A stretch of DNA of 64,000 nt from Lewinellaceae bacterium (GTDB lineage: Bacteria; Bacteroidota; Bacteroidia; Chitinophagales; Saprospiraceae). Made by a program: the position numbers and the translations under genes. The notes under the pieces are model-generated. The model worked only from the letters and a program-made list of their open reading frames with translations. It was not told the origin of the DNA and did no database searches. The DNA is taken from NCBI GenBank assembly GCA_016713985.1, contig JADJOD010000009.1:124001-188000 (forward strand). The letters run 5' to 3'. Below are positions 39,313 through 47,230 of the stretch, one piece after another; positions within the stretch are counted from its first letter, which is position 1; the number at the start of each line of letters is the position of its first letter.

Positions 39313-40347
39313 ATGATGAAGCAATGGCTGAAAAAATGGACCGTGTGGGAGTTTTTCCCATGGTGGCTGGCAAACGTACCGGTTTACGGCTTCTGGCTCT
39401 GGTTTGCCGCGCGTTCGCGGCACCTGGTTTTTTTTTCAAACGTCAACCCTTCCATTCCGCTGGGCGGGGCGATGGGAGAGTCGAAACACGATATTCTGAA
39501 ACTCATTTCACGGGAAATACTGCCCAAAACGGTGTTTGTACCGGGCAAAGAGCCCATTGAAAAGGTACTTGCAGCCGTCGAAAACGCAGGAATCGGGTAC
39601 CCGCTCATTGCCAAACCCGACGTGGGCGAACGGGGTTTCCTGGTAAAAAAAATCGCTTCACCGGGTGAACTGGCGGAATATCTCGAGCGTTACCCCGTCG
39701 ATTTTATCATCCAGGAATTCCTGACCCTGCCCCTGGAAATGACCGTCCTGTACCATCGTTTTCCCGACGGTCACCGCTTCGGCATCACCTCCGTTTGTGT
39801 GAAGGAGTTTCTTTCCGTAACCGGCGACGGGTACTCATCGGTGCGTAGTTTGATGCAGCAGCAACTCCGGGCTTCCCTGCAATTGCGACGTTTTGAGCGG
39901 GAATCGCCGGAATTGCTGGCCCAGATTCCGGCGCCGGGCGAGATCCGCCTGCTCGAACCCATCGGAAATCACTGCCGCGGCACAAAATTTCTGAACGGCA
40001 ACCACCTGATCGACCAGGTGCTGCTCGATGCTTTCGAACCCGTGTGTGTACAACTGCCCGGCGTATTGTACGGGCGTTTCGACCTGAAATGTGAAAACCT
40101 CGACGCCCTGCGGCGTGGCGAGTTCAAAGTGATGGAACTCAACGGTGTATTCGGCGAACCGGCACACGTATACGACCCGGCATTCGGGATGTGGCGCGCT
40201 TACCGCGACTTTTACCGGCACTGGAAAATTTTATTCGACCTCTCGCGCGCGCAACTGCGCAGGGGCGTGCCGCCGACACGGCATGCGGAAGCCTGGCAAT
40301 TTATTCGCCGTTATTTTCAATATAAAAAACAGTTGGAAGCCCGATGA
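39313..40347 (+). CDS. ATP-grasp domain protein (D-Ala-D-Ala ligase-like fold)
   Basis: ATP-grasp enzymes join a carboxylate to an amine or thiol using ATP. After an amphipathic or membrane-associated N-terminus (WWLANVPVYGFWLWFAARS) come the ATP-binding residues in GYPLIAKPDVGERGFLVKKI and IIQEFLTLPLEMTVLYHRFP. The metal-binding C-terminal part reads GRFDLKCENLDALRRGEFKV and VMELNGVFGEPAHVYDP (Asp, Glu and Asn). The ATG at 39313 is followed by another at 39316; a longer frame to 39163 runs into the MATE gene and is rejected. The substrate is unknown. A cell-envelope role is possible because of the hydrophobic N-terminus. Confidence 0.85.
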   Translation: MMKQWLKKWTVWEFFPWWLANVPVYGFWLWFAARSRHLVFFSNVNPSIPLGGAMGESKHDILKLISREILPKTVFVPGKEPIEKVLAAVENAGIGYPLIAKPDVGERGFLVKKIASPGELAEYLERYPVDFIIQEFLTLPLEMTVLYHRFPDGHRFGITSVCVKEFLSVTGDGYSSVRSLMQQQLRASLQLRRFERESPELLAQIPAPGEIRLLEPIGNHCRGTKFLNGNHLIDQVLLDAFEPVCVQLPGVLYGRFDLKCENLDALRRGEFKVMELNGVFGEPAHVYDPAFGMWRAYRDFYRHWKILFDLSRAQLRRGVPPTRHAEAWQFIRRYFQYKKQLEAR

Positions 40348-40363
40348 CCCCGCTTATTCCACG

Positions 40364-40371
40364 TAACTTTG
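40364..40371 (+). promoter_or_regulatory. Promoter -7 element before the SlyD-like gene
   Basis: TAACTTTG matches TAnnTTTG exactly and ends 21 bases before the ATG at 40393. No well-spaced -33 TTTG is visible. Confidence 0.55.
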
Positions 40372-40392
40372 CGCCTCACCAATTTTTATTAA

Positions 40393-40899
40393 ATGATTAT
40401 TGAAGCCAAAAAAGTAGTGTCCGTACACTACACCCTGACCGAAGGCACCCCGGAAGGTCAACTTGTCGAGACAACCAACGGTGGTGAACCGCTTGCTTTT
40501 ATTTACGGAGTCGGCAGTATGATTCCTGATTTTGAAAAAAATCTGGCCGGACTAAAAGCCGGCGACAAATTTGCATTCGGGATCGAAGCGGCCAACGCTT
40601 ACGGTGTATATGATGAGACAGCCCTGGTGGAAGTTCCCAAAAACATGTTTGAAGTAGACGGTAAAATCCCGGACGGGCTGCTCGAAGTGGGAAACATGCT
40701 CCCGCTGACCGACCAGGACGGCAACCGTTTTAACGGCATGGTAGCCTGGGTCGGGCTGGATAAAGTGAAACTCGATTTTAACCACCCGATGGCGGGTGTC
40801 GACCTGTTTTTTACCGGACACGTGGAGGCAGTGCGCGACGCCGACCCAACCGAGCTTTCGCACGGCCATGTGCACGGCCCGGAAGGTCATCACCACTGA
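40393..40899 (+). CDS. FKBP-type peptidyl-prolyl isomerase, SlyD-like
   Basis: SlyD-like proteins are cytoplasmic proline isomerases and chaperones. The 168-residue protein has the FKBP core split by a chaperone flap insertion. It shows VVSVHYTLTEGTPEGQLVET, PLAFIYGVGSMIPDFEKNLA (the FKBP signature), GDKFAFGIEAANAYG, the insert MFEVDGKIPDGLLEVGNMLP, and the return to the isomerase domain DFNHPMAGVDLFFTGHVEAV. It ends in a short His-rich tail (HGHVHGPEGHHH), which in SlyD relatives binds nickel or zinc. Confidence 0.93.
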   Translation: MIIEAKKVVSVHYTLTEGTPEGQLVETTNGGEPLAFIYGVGSMIPDFEKNLAGLKAGDKFAFGIEAANAYGVYDETALVEVPKNMFEVDGKIPDGLLEVGNMLPLTDQDGNRFNGMVAWVGLDKVKLDFNHPMAGVDLFFTGHVEAVRDADPTELSHGHVHGPEGHHH

Positions 40900-40925
40900 C
40901 CGGCATCTTTACCGGCATTTACCTG

Positions 40926-40999
40926 AAGTCATTGAAACCATGTAGTGCGGTTCCTTTCCCGACAAAGAGACCCATTGTATGGTTTTAATGACTTTTTTT
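40926..40999 (+). terminator. Terminator after the SlyD-like gene
   Basis: A 16-bp stem (AAGTCATTGAAACCAT at 40926-40941; ATGGTTTTAATGACTT at 40979-40994, one mismatch) is followed by a run of T to 40999. The loop is long (37 bases). Confidence 0.75.
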
Positions 41000-41063
41000 A
41001 TGGAATTCAGTCACTTTTTGAGACCGGAATGCCACCTTTGCAGCCGCACAGAACAAACAAACC

Positions 41064-43025
41064 ATGAACACAAACGGCAGCAGCCACCATGAGCACCGTC
41101 AAATTACGGCCGCCGGCCTTTTAATTACCCTGGGCATCATTTTTGGCGACATCGGCACTTCTCCACTTTATGTCATGAAGGCTATTGTCGGCGAAGGCCA
41201 GATCATCGACCGCTTAGTGGTGCTGGGAGGTGTTTCCTTAGTGTTTTGGACCCTCACCCTTCAAACCACCATCAAATACGTGTTGCTGACCCTGCGCGCC
41301 GACAACAAAGGGGAAGGTGGCATTTTTTCCCTGTACACCCTCGTCCGCCGGCGTCAAAAATGGTTGCTTTACCCCGCATTGCTCGGAGGCGCCGCCATGA
41401 TCTCCGACGGAATGATCACCCCGCCGATTTCCGTTTCTTCGGCGGTGGAAGGCCTGGAACTCAAATATCCGGGGCTGCCGACTATGGGTATCGCCATTGC
41501 GATCATTTCCATATTATTTTTTGTTCAACGTTTTGGCACGGCTGCCGTGGGCAAAGGTTTTGGCCCAATCATGTTTGTCTGGTTCCTGGTACTGGGGATA
41601 CTGGGGTTGTTTAATATCGGGCACGACCTTGAAGTATTATCGGCGCTGAGTCCGCATTACGGCATTCAGTTGCTGATGGCCGAACCCAAAGGAATATTCA
41701 TCCTGGGCGCCGTTTTCCTCTGCACCACGGGAGCGGAAGCCCTGTACGCCGACCTGGGGCACTGCGGCAGGGAGAACATCCAGGCCAGCTGGATTTTTGT
41801 AAAAATTTGCTTAGTACTCAACTACCTGGGGCAGGCGGCCTGGCTGCTCCATCACTCGGGGCAGCACCTCGACGAAAACCCCTTTTACGGCATGATGCCC
41901 GAATGGTTTATCTGGCCGGGGATTATCATTGCCACCCTGGCGGCCATTATCGCCAGCCAGGCGCTTATTTCCGGGTCGTTTACCCTGGTTTCCGAAGCCA
42001 TTCGCCTCGGTCTGTTGCCCAAACTGACCGTCAAATTTCCGACCAACATGAAAGGCCAGATTTATATTCCGGCGGTGAATACCTTTCTCTGGTTCGGTTG
42101 TGTGGCCGTGGTTTTGTATTTCCAACACAGCGGCGCCATGGAAGCCGCTTATGGCCTGGCTATCGTGCTGGCTATGCTTTGCACCACCGTTCTGTTGTCC
42201 AACTGGTTGGTTATCAAAAGAATAAATTCTGCGCTTGTCTGGTTGATGCTGATTTTTTACCTCCTCCTGGAAGGCTTGTTCTTGGTGGCCAACGGCTCCA
42301 AATTCCATGAAGGCGGATACGTCACGGTCGGTATGGCCGGTTTGTTGTTCGGCACCATGTTGTTGTGGGTGACGGCCAAACGGATTCGCCAGCGCTACTC
42401 CGACGAAGTAAAGATCAGGGACTTCCTCGACCAACTCATTCAACTCAGCAACGACCACGATATTCCCAAATACGCCACCAACCTGGTCTGCCTGAGCAGC
42501 ACGAAGAACCACAAAAAAGTGGAGGAAAAAATCCTGTATTCCATTCTTCAGACCCAGCCCAAACGCGCCGACGTATACTGGTTTGTTCATATTGAAACCA
42601 CCGACGAACCCCATACGATGGAATACGAGGTAAATACCATTGCACAGGACGACGTGTACAAAGTCAATTTCCGGCTCGGTTTCCGGGTGCAGCAGCGTAT
42701 GAACGTGTTTATGAAAAAAGTAGTGGAAGAACTTGTTGAAAATGAGGAACTTACCGTGTATTCCCGCTACCATTCGGTAGGCAGCAAATACCCGACCGGC
42801 GACTTTCGCTTCCTGATTATTCAAGAGTTTTTATCCAATGAAAACGAGTTGCCCTGGTTCGAACAGCTCATCATGTCCATTTACCTTTCGGTGAAAATGT
42901 GGGTTTCGTCGCCCAAAAACTGGTTTGGCCTCGACAGCGATTCCGTGGAAGAAGAACAGGCGCCGCTGGTGCTTCAGCCGGTAAAGGAAGTGAACCTGCT
43001 CCGACTGAAAAACCGGCGGAAATAG
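41064..43025 (+). CDS. kup: Low-affinity potassium transporter Kup
   Basis: Kup imports K+ with protons across the inner membrane. The 653-residue protein has the family's N-terminal GIIFGDIGTSPLYVMKAIVG, about twelve membrane helices to residue ~450 (LTLRADNKGEGGIFSLYTLV; GAVFLCTTGAEALYADLGHC; SQALISGSFTLVSEAIRLG) and a cytoplasmic C-terminal domain of about 200 residues. The length matches the family. It is flanked by a terminator upstream and a hairpin downstream, so it is probably a single-gene unit. Confidence 0.95.
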   Translation: MNTNGSSHHEHRQITAAGLLITLGIIFGDIGTSPLYVMKAIVGEGQIIDRLVVLGGVSLVFWTLTLQTTIKYVLLTLRADNKGEGGIFSLYTLVRRRQKWLLYPALLGGAAMISDGMITPPISVSSAVEGLELKYPGLPTMGIAIAIISILFFVQRFGTAAVGKGFGPIMFVWFLVLGILGLFNIGHDLEVLSALSPHYGIQLLMAEPKGIFILGAVFLCTTGAEALYADLGHCGRENIQASWIFVKICLVLNYLGQAAWLLHHSGQHLDENPFYGMMPEWFIWPGIIIATLAAIIASQALISGSFTLVSEAIRLGLLPKLTVKFPTNMKGQIYIPAVNTFLWFGCVAVVLYFQHSGAMEAAYGLAIVLAMLCTTVLLSNWLVIKRINSALVWLMLIFYLLLEGLFLVANGSKFHEGGYVTVGMAGLLFGTMLLWVTAKRIRQRYSDEVKIRDFLDQLIQLSNDHDIPKYATNLVCLSSTKNHKKVEEKILYSILQTQPKRADVYWFVHIETTDEPHTMEYEVNTIAQDDVYKVNFRLGFRVQQRMNVFMKKVVEELVENEELTVYSRYHSVGSKYPTGDFRFLIIQEFLSNENELPWFEQLIMSIYLSVKMWVSSPKNWFGLDSDSVEEEQAPLVLQPVKEVNLLRLKNRRK

Positions 43026-43057
43026 TGATTTCCCGCCCGGCATTCACCTCAAGCGGT

Positions 43058-43126
43058 AGTGAGACTCTGAAGGGGCTTGCTGATTTACAGAAACCTGGAA
43101 TCTCTAAGCCTCTTCAGAGTCTCACT
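43058..43126. promoter_or_regulatory. Strong hairpin between kup and the cold-shock gene
   Basis: Two 21-bp arms (43058-43078 and 43106-43126; AGTGAGACTCTGAAG core, one mismatch) enclose a 27-base loop. There is no T-run. The second arm ends 25 bases before the cold-shock start codon, so it could be the kup 3' end or a structured leader of the cold-shock gene. Confidence 0.7.
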
Positions 43127-43150
43127 TGAAAATCAGTTAAACCTAAGTAT

Positions 43151-43345
43151 ATGTTTAAAGGCAAAGTCAAATTCTTCAACGAATCAAAAGGTTTCGGCTT
43201 TATTGTGGAAGAAAGTACGGGCAAGGAAGTATTTGTGCACAACAGCGGCTTAGTCGACAAGGTCCGCGAGGGCGATGCCGTTATTTTTGAAACCAAACGT
43301 GGCAAAAGGGGAATGACCGCCGTGGAGGTGAAATTGACGCAATAA
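43151..43345 (+). CDS. Cold-shock domain protein
   Basis: The 64-residue protein is a single OB-fold cold-shock domain that binds single-stranded RNA or DNA as a chaperone. RNP1-like KGFGFIV (about 13-19) and RNP2-like VFVHNSGL (about 27-34) are both present, after the standard MFKGKVKFFNESKG start. It ends VEVKLTQ, as in short Bacteroidota CspA homologues. A palindromic leader lies just upstream and a hairpin follows. Confidence 0.95.
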   Translation: MFKGKVKFFNESKGFGFIVEESTGKEVFVHNSGLVDKVREGDAVIFETKRGKRGMTAVEVKLTQ

Positions 43346-43368
43346 TTAACTCAAGTATTTTAACAACA

Positions 43369-43428
43369 AATGCCGATGAAATAAGGCCTGAGTTTGGGTC
43401 AAAAATCAAGCATTATTTCACCGGCATT
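43369..43428. terminator. Hairpin between the convergent cold-shock and Crp-type genes
   Basis: Arms of 19 bp (43369-43387 and 43410-43428; AATGCCGRTGAAATAA core, two mismatches) form a stem with a 22-base loop. It lies between convergent genes and probably serves both. Confidence 0.65.
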
Positions 43429-43508
43429 CGCCCCTGTTCACCTTTAAACCCCGTCAAAACGATACCGGCCGACGGATTTTTATTGGCGTCCTGTCCCGCT
43501 GCACAGGT

Positions 43509-44189
43509 TTAGTTCAATTTATCCATGTCGCGGATCAGGATGGAGTTGCGGTTGAAGTGAATCAGGTTTGACTTCCGCAATTCATTGAGGATAGCCGTTA
43601 CCGTCTGGCGACTGGCGCCGACGAGGTTGGCGATATCCTGTTGGGTCAAACCGTGTTTCACGAGTGTTTCGAAGCCTACCTGACGGCCGCGCTCTCCGGC
43701 GCTTTCTTTTAAAAACTCAACGATCCGGGTACGAACGTCCTTGAGAATCAGGGATTCCCACTGCCGTTCCGCTTTGCGCAAACGGTCGCCGAGGTAAAGC
43801 ATCACTGCCTGCGCCAGACGAAAATTCTGCTGCATCAGCGACTTAAAATCATCTACCCTGACCACGAAGTAGGTAATATCGTGGTTCATGGTGGAGGCAA
43901 ATTCAGCCCGGTGTTGTTCGCCGGTAATCCCGAGCTCGCCAAAAACGGTGAACGGGTACTGAATACTTTTGATAATTTCCCGCCCGTCGGGCGAAAAGAT
44001 ACCGATTTTTACGGCGCCGTTGGCCAAAAAACACACATAGTCACTCGGCTCGTCGGCTAAGTAAATGAAAGAGTGTTTGGGTTTGGTTTTCAACTCGGCC
44101 ATTTGCGCAAGCCGCTGAAAATCAGCCTGAGAGAGCGACGACAGTAGCGGAAAACGTTGTAAAGTGCTGAGCAAGGTTGGTGCATCCAT
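43509..44189 (-). CDS. Crp/Fnr-family transcriptional regulator
   Basis: The 226-residue protein has an N-terminal cyclic-nucleotide-binding fold (about 15-130; FIYLADEPSDYVCFLANGAV, GREIIKSIQYPFTVFGELG). A dimerisation helix and a C-terminal winged helix (about 155-220; GLTQQDIANLVGASRQTVTA) follow. There are no cysteine clusters of the FNR type, so it is not an iron-sulfur sensor. The ligand is unknown. It is divergent from glgB with a 185-bp gap, and may regulate that glycogen gene (inference). Confidence 0.9.
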   Translation of the reverse strand: MDAPTLLSTLQRFPLLSSLSQADFQRLAQMAELKTKPKHSFIYLADEPSDYVCFLANGAVKIGIFSPDGREIIKSIQYPFTVFGELGITGEQHRAEFASTMNHDITYFVVRVDDFKSLMQQNFRLAQAVMLYLGDRLRKAERQWESLILKDVRTRIVEFLKESAGERGRQVGFETLVKHGLTQQDIANLVGASRQTVTAILNELRKSNLIHFNRNSILIRDMDKLN

Positions 44190-44374
44190 TAGATTGCCTT
44201 TTGATTTGGACGAATACTATGGGAGGGTGCACGTGAAACCAAGCCAAAACTGTGCCAAGCGATTTTTTCCGGGGGGCTCTTGGTGGTTTCATCGACCATT
44301 GTTCTATCTTTCACCCTATTCGGGGTATTTACTTGAAAGTGAAAACCTTAGAAATTCAAACGAAGAGGCATCAT

Positions 44375-46390
44375 ATGAAACGCAATCAGCAAACACAGCC
44401 GGTAAAACCATTTTCACGCCTGACCGATTTTGACGTATCCCTTTATCAGGGGGGCAAACATTTTCAGCTGCACAAAAAAATGGGGAGCCACTTAGTGGAA
44501 CTGGACGGCGAACCCGGTGTTTGCTTTTCCGTTTGGGCGCCCAATGCAAAACGGGTATCCGTCACCGGCGACTTCAACGGGTGGAATCCGGATACCCACG
44601 TCCTGTTGCCGCGTTGGGATAAAAGTGGCATCTGGGAAGGTTTTATCCCGGGCCTCGGAAAAGGAACCGTGTATAAATACCACGTAAAAACCCACGACGG
44701 CTTCGGGCTCGACAAAGGTGACCCCTATGCCCTGCTGTGGGAAATCCCGCCCCGGACGGCTTCCGTCGTATGGGACCTGGACTACCAGTGGAAAGATGAT
44801 AAATGGCTGAAAAACAGGCAGGAACAAGTGTCCAAACCCCAGCCCTGGTCCGTTTATGAAGTCCACCCCGGCTCCTGGAAAAAGATCCCGAAGGACGGCA
44901 ACCGTTCGCTTAACTTCCGGGAAATGGCCGAAGAACTGGTGCCCTACGTGAAGGAAATGGGGTTTACCCACATCGAATTTATGCCGGTGATGGAACACCC
45001 CTACTTCCCCTCCTGGGGATACCAGGTAACGGGTTATTTCGCACCCACCAGCCGCTCCGGCCAGCCGGCAGACCTCATGTACCTGATCGATACCTGCCAC
45101 GAAGCGGGCATCGGCGTTATACTCGACTGGGTGCCTTCCCACTTTCCGAGCGACATACACGGCCTGTATATGTTCGACGGGTCGCACATTTACGAATACG
45201 GCGATATGCGCCGCGGATACCATCCCGACTGGAACAGTTATGTGTTCGACTACGGGCGCAACGAAGTGCGTTCTTTCCTCATTTCCAACGCTTTGTTCTG
45301 GATCGAACATTACCACATCGACGGTCTGCGCGTCGACGCCGTTGCCTCGATGTTGTACCACGACTATTCCCGCAAGGAAGGAGAATGGGTGCCGAATATT
45401 TATGGCGGGCGGGAAAATCTCGAAGCCATCTCCTTTTTGAAAGATTTTAACGAAGCCGTTTATAAAACCTATCCGGGTGTGGAAACGATCGCCGAGGAAA
45501 GCACGGCGTTTCCGGCGGTCACACAACCTACTTTTGAAGGCGGGCTCGGCTTCGGACAAAAATGGATGATGGGCTGGATGCACGACACACTCGATTATTT
45601 CAAACGCCCCCCCATATTCCGCCGCTGGCATCAGAACGAGATCACCTTTTCGATGGTGTACGCGTTTTCCGAGAAATTCATGCTGCCGCTCAGCCACGAC
45701 GAGGTCGTTCACATGAAGGCCTCGCTGTTGTATAAAATGCCCGGCGACGAATGGCAAAAATTTGCCAACCTGCGCGCCCTGTTCGGCCACCAGTGGACCC
45801 ACCCCGGCTCACAAATTTTGTTTATGGGTGGTGAAATCGGCCAGACTTCCGAATGGAGTCACGACCTCGGCGTGGCCTGGCACCTGCTGGAATTCGAATA
45901 CCACAAAGGTGTGCAAGCTTGGGTAAAGGCGCTGAATGCGTTATACACATCGCGTAAAGCGCTGTGGTACAATGCTTTTTCGCCTTCCGGCTTTGAGTGG
46001 ATTTCCGGCGACGACACGGAAAACTGTGTGCTGGCCTACCTCCGCAAAGCGGAACACGGCGACAAGGAATTACTCGTTATTTGCCATTTCAATACCAACA
46101 GCATGGAGCAGTACACCGTGGGAGTACCCTACAGCGGCACCTGGACGGAAGTGCTCAACAGCGACGACAAACGTTTCGGCGGCAGCGGCATCGTCAACGG
46201 CGCCCTGAAAGCCCAAAAAGAGGCTTCGCACGGGCGGGAATACTCTATTGCATTCAAACTCCCGCCCCTGTGTGTTTTGGTGTTTGAAGGAGAAGATGTG
46301 CCGAAGGTAAAAGGCAAGGAGCAAATGGCAAAAAACAAAGCGGGGCAAAAGGCGCAGGTTGCTTCAAAGCCGAAGGCAAAAAAATCCTAA
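44375..46390 (+). CDS. glgB: 1,4-alpha-glucan branching enzyme
   Basis: GlgB introduces alpha-1,6 branches into glycogen. The 671-residue protein has an N-terminal CBM48 module (about 45-140; CFSVWAPNAKRVSVTGDFNG) and a GH13 barrel. Catalytic motifs are VILDWVPSHF, DGLRVDAVASMLYHDYSR (nucleophile Asp), ETIAEESTAFP (acid/base Glu) and PLSHDEVVH (transition-state Asp). An all-beta C-terminal domain follows, then a short Lys-rich tail (KVKGKEQMAKNKAGQKAQVA). ATG 44375 (MKRNQQTQPV) is preceded by AGAGG at good spacing, so I reject the longer in-frame start at 44252. Confidence 0.96.
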   Translation: MKRNQQTQPVKPFSRLTDFDVSLYQGGKHFQLHKKMGSHLVELDGEPGVCFSVWAPNAKRVSVTGDFNGWNPDTHVLLPRWDKSGIWEGFIPGLGKGTVYKYHVKTHDGFGLDKGDPYALLWEIPPRTASVVWDLDYQWKDDKWLKNRQEQVSKPQPWSVYEVHPGSWKKIPKDGNRSLNFREMAEELVPYVKEMGFTHIEFMPVMEHPYFPSWGYQVTGYFAPTSRSGQPADLMYLIDTCHEAGIGVILDWVPSHFPSDIHGLYMFDGSHIYEYGDMRRGYHPDWNSYVFDYGRNEVRSFLISNALFWIEHYHIDGLRVDAVASMLYHDYSRKEGEWVPNIYGGRENLEAISFLKDFNEAVYKTYPGVETIAEESTAFPAVTQPTFEGGLGFGQKWMMGWMHDTLDYFKRPPIFRRWHQNEITFSMVYAFSEKFMLPLSHDEVVHMKASLLYKMPGDEWQKFANLRALFGHQWTHPGSQILFMGGEIGQTSEWSHDLGVAWHLLEFEYHKGVQAWVKALNALYTSRKALWYNAFSPSGFEWISGDDTENCVLAYLRKAEHGDKELLVICHFNTNSMEQYTVGVPYSGTWTEVLNSDDKRFGGSGIVNGALKAQKEASHGREYSIAFKLPPLCVLVFEGEDVPKVKGKEQMAKNKAGQKAQVASKPKAKKS

Positions 46391-46398
46391 AAAGTGCT

Positions 46399-46406
46399 TA
46401 TTTTTG
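46399..46406 (+). promoter_or_regulatory. Promoter -7 element before the Uma2 gene
   Basis: TATTTTTG matches TAnnTTTG exactly and lies 16 bases ahead of the ATG at 46423. No well-placed -33 box is seen. Confidence 0.55.
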
Positions 46407-46422
46407 TACGTAAAAGCAAATT

Positions 46423-47037
46423 ATGACTGCTGCCGCTAAAACACTTCAGACGTATCCGGGTATCGCAATCCAAATGCCTGATGACGGCATGACGGATGAA
46501 CGGTTTTACCAGTTCTGCCTTATTAATCCTGATCTTCGGATTGAGCGAACCCGGAATAAAACGATCATCATTATGCCCCCAACAAACTCGGAGACCGGCA
46601 AACATAATTTTACGCTCAGCGGCGAATTATATATTTGGAATAAAAAAGACAATTTGGGAACCGGCTTCGATTCTTCTACCGGCTTTAAATTATCTAACGG
46701 TGCGGAACGCTCACCCGATGTAGCCTGGATTCGCAATGACCGGTGGCGCGCGATTCTTGAAGAGCAAAAACAACGTTTTGCTCCTGTTACCCCGGATTTT
46801 GTAGCCGAAATCCGCAGCAACGACCAAAGTCTCGCTTACCTGAAAGATAAAATGGAGGAGTATATGGCCTGCGGCTGTCGTTTGGCCTGGCTGATCGACC
46901 CGAAAAGCCGCAAAACCTGGGTTTATTCCGAAAACGGCGATATTCAAACTATACCGTTCGAGACGCCCCTTTCCGGCGGTGAAGTGATGCCGGGTTTTGA
47001 GTTGCGGCTGGCGGACATTTTTGACGCCGTTACATAG
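46423..47037 (+). CDS. Uma2-family (DUF820) PD-(D/E)XK-fold protein
   Basis: Uma2 proteins have a restriction-endonuclease-like fold and are common, often in many copies, in cyanobacteria and Bacteroidota; their role is not established. The 204-residue protein shows the family pattern. It has MPPTNSETGKHNFTLSGELY, then SSTGFKLSNGAERSPDVAWI (catalytic Asp), DFVAEIRSNDQSLAYLKDKM (ExK-like, here Glu then Lys further on) and a C-terminal CRLAWLIDPKSRKTWVYSEN. Its TAG stop forms the first bases of a long perfect palindrome. Confidence 0.9.
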   Translation: MTAAAKTLQTYPGIAIQMPDDGMTDERFYQFCLINPDLRIERTRNKTIIIMPPTNSETGKHNFTLSGELYIWNKKDNLGTGFDSSTGFKLSNGAERSPDVAWIRNDRWRAILEEQKQRFAPVTPDFVAEIRSNDQSLAYLKDKMEEYMACGCRLAWLIDPKSRKTWVYSENGDIQTIPFETPLSGGEVMPGFELRLADIFDAVT

Positions 47038-47107
47038 GTGTGGCATGAATTATTTGTTTAAAAAATTGATTATCAATTTTTTAAACAAATAATTCATGCC
47101 ACACCTA
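47035..47107. repeat. Long perfect palindrome, 35-bp arms
   Basis: Arms at 47035-47069 and 47073-47107 are perfectly complementary, with a 3-base loop (TTA) between TTGA and TCAA. The outer arm begins at the Uma2 stop codon (TAGGTGTGGCATGAATTATT). It lies between two convergent genes. Confidence 0.95.
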
Positions 47108-47133
47108 CGATACATCGCCGGAGAATTTGACCG

Positions 47134-47220
47134 AGTGGTGGCACATGGATTTTGCCTTTTCTTTTTAAGTTTTTCGTTGAAAAACTTAAAAAGAAAAGGC
47201 AAAATCCATGTGCCACCACT
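47134..47220. repeat. Long perfect palindrome, 41-bp arms
   Basis: Arms at 47134-47174 and 47180-47220 are perfectly complementary around a 5-base centre (CGTTG). The outer sequence begins AGTGGTGGCACATGGATTTT. It stands 26 bp after the previous palindrome and 10 bp before the stop codon of the protease gene. Confidence 0.95.
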
Positions 47221-47230
47221 AAGTATCACA

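Noticed and set aside
41811..42824. 337-codon minus-strand frame inside kup
   Set aside because: It is antisense to a clear Kup protein, and its composition is that of a reversed coding strand.
44492..45802. 436-codon minus-strand frame inside glgB
   Set aside because: It mirrors the glgB barrel region and has no family motif.
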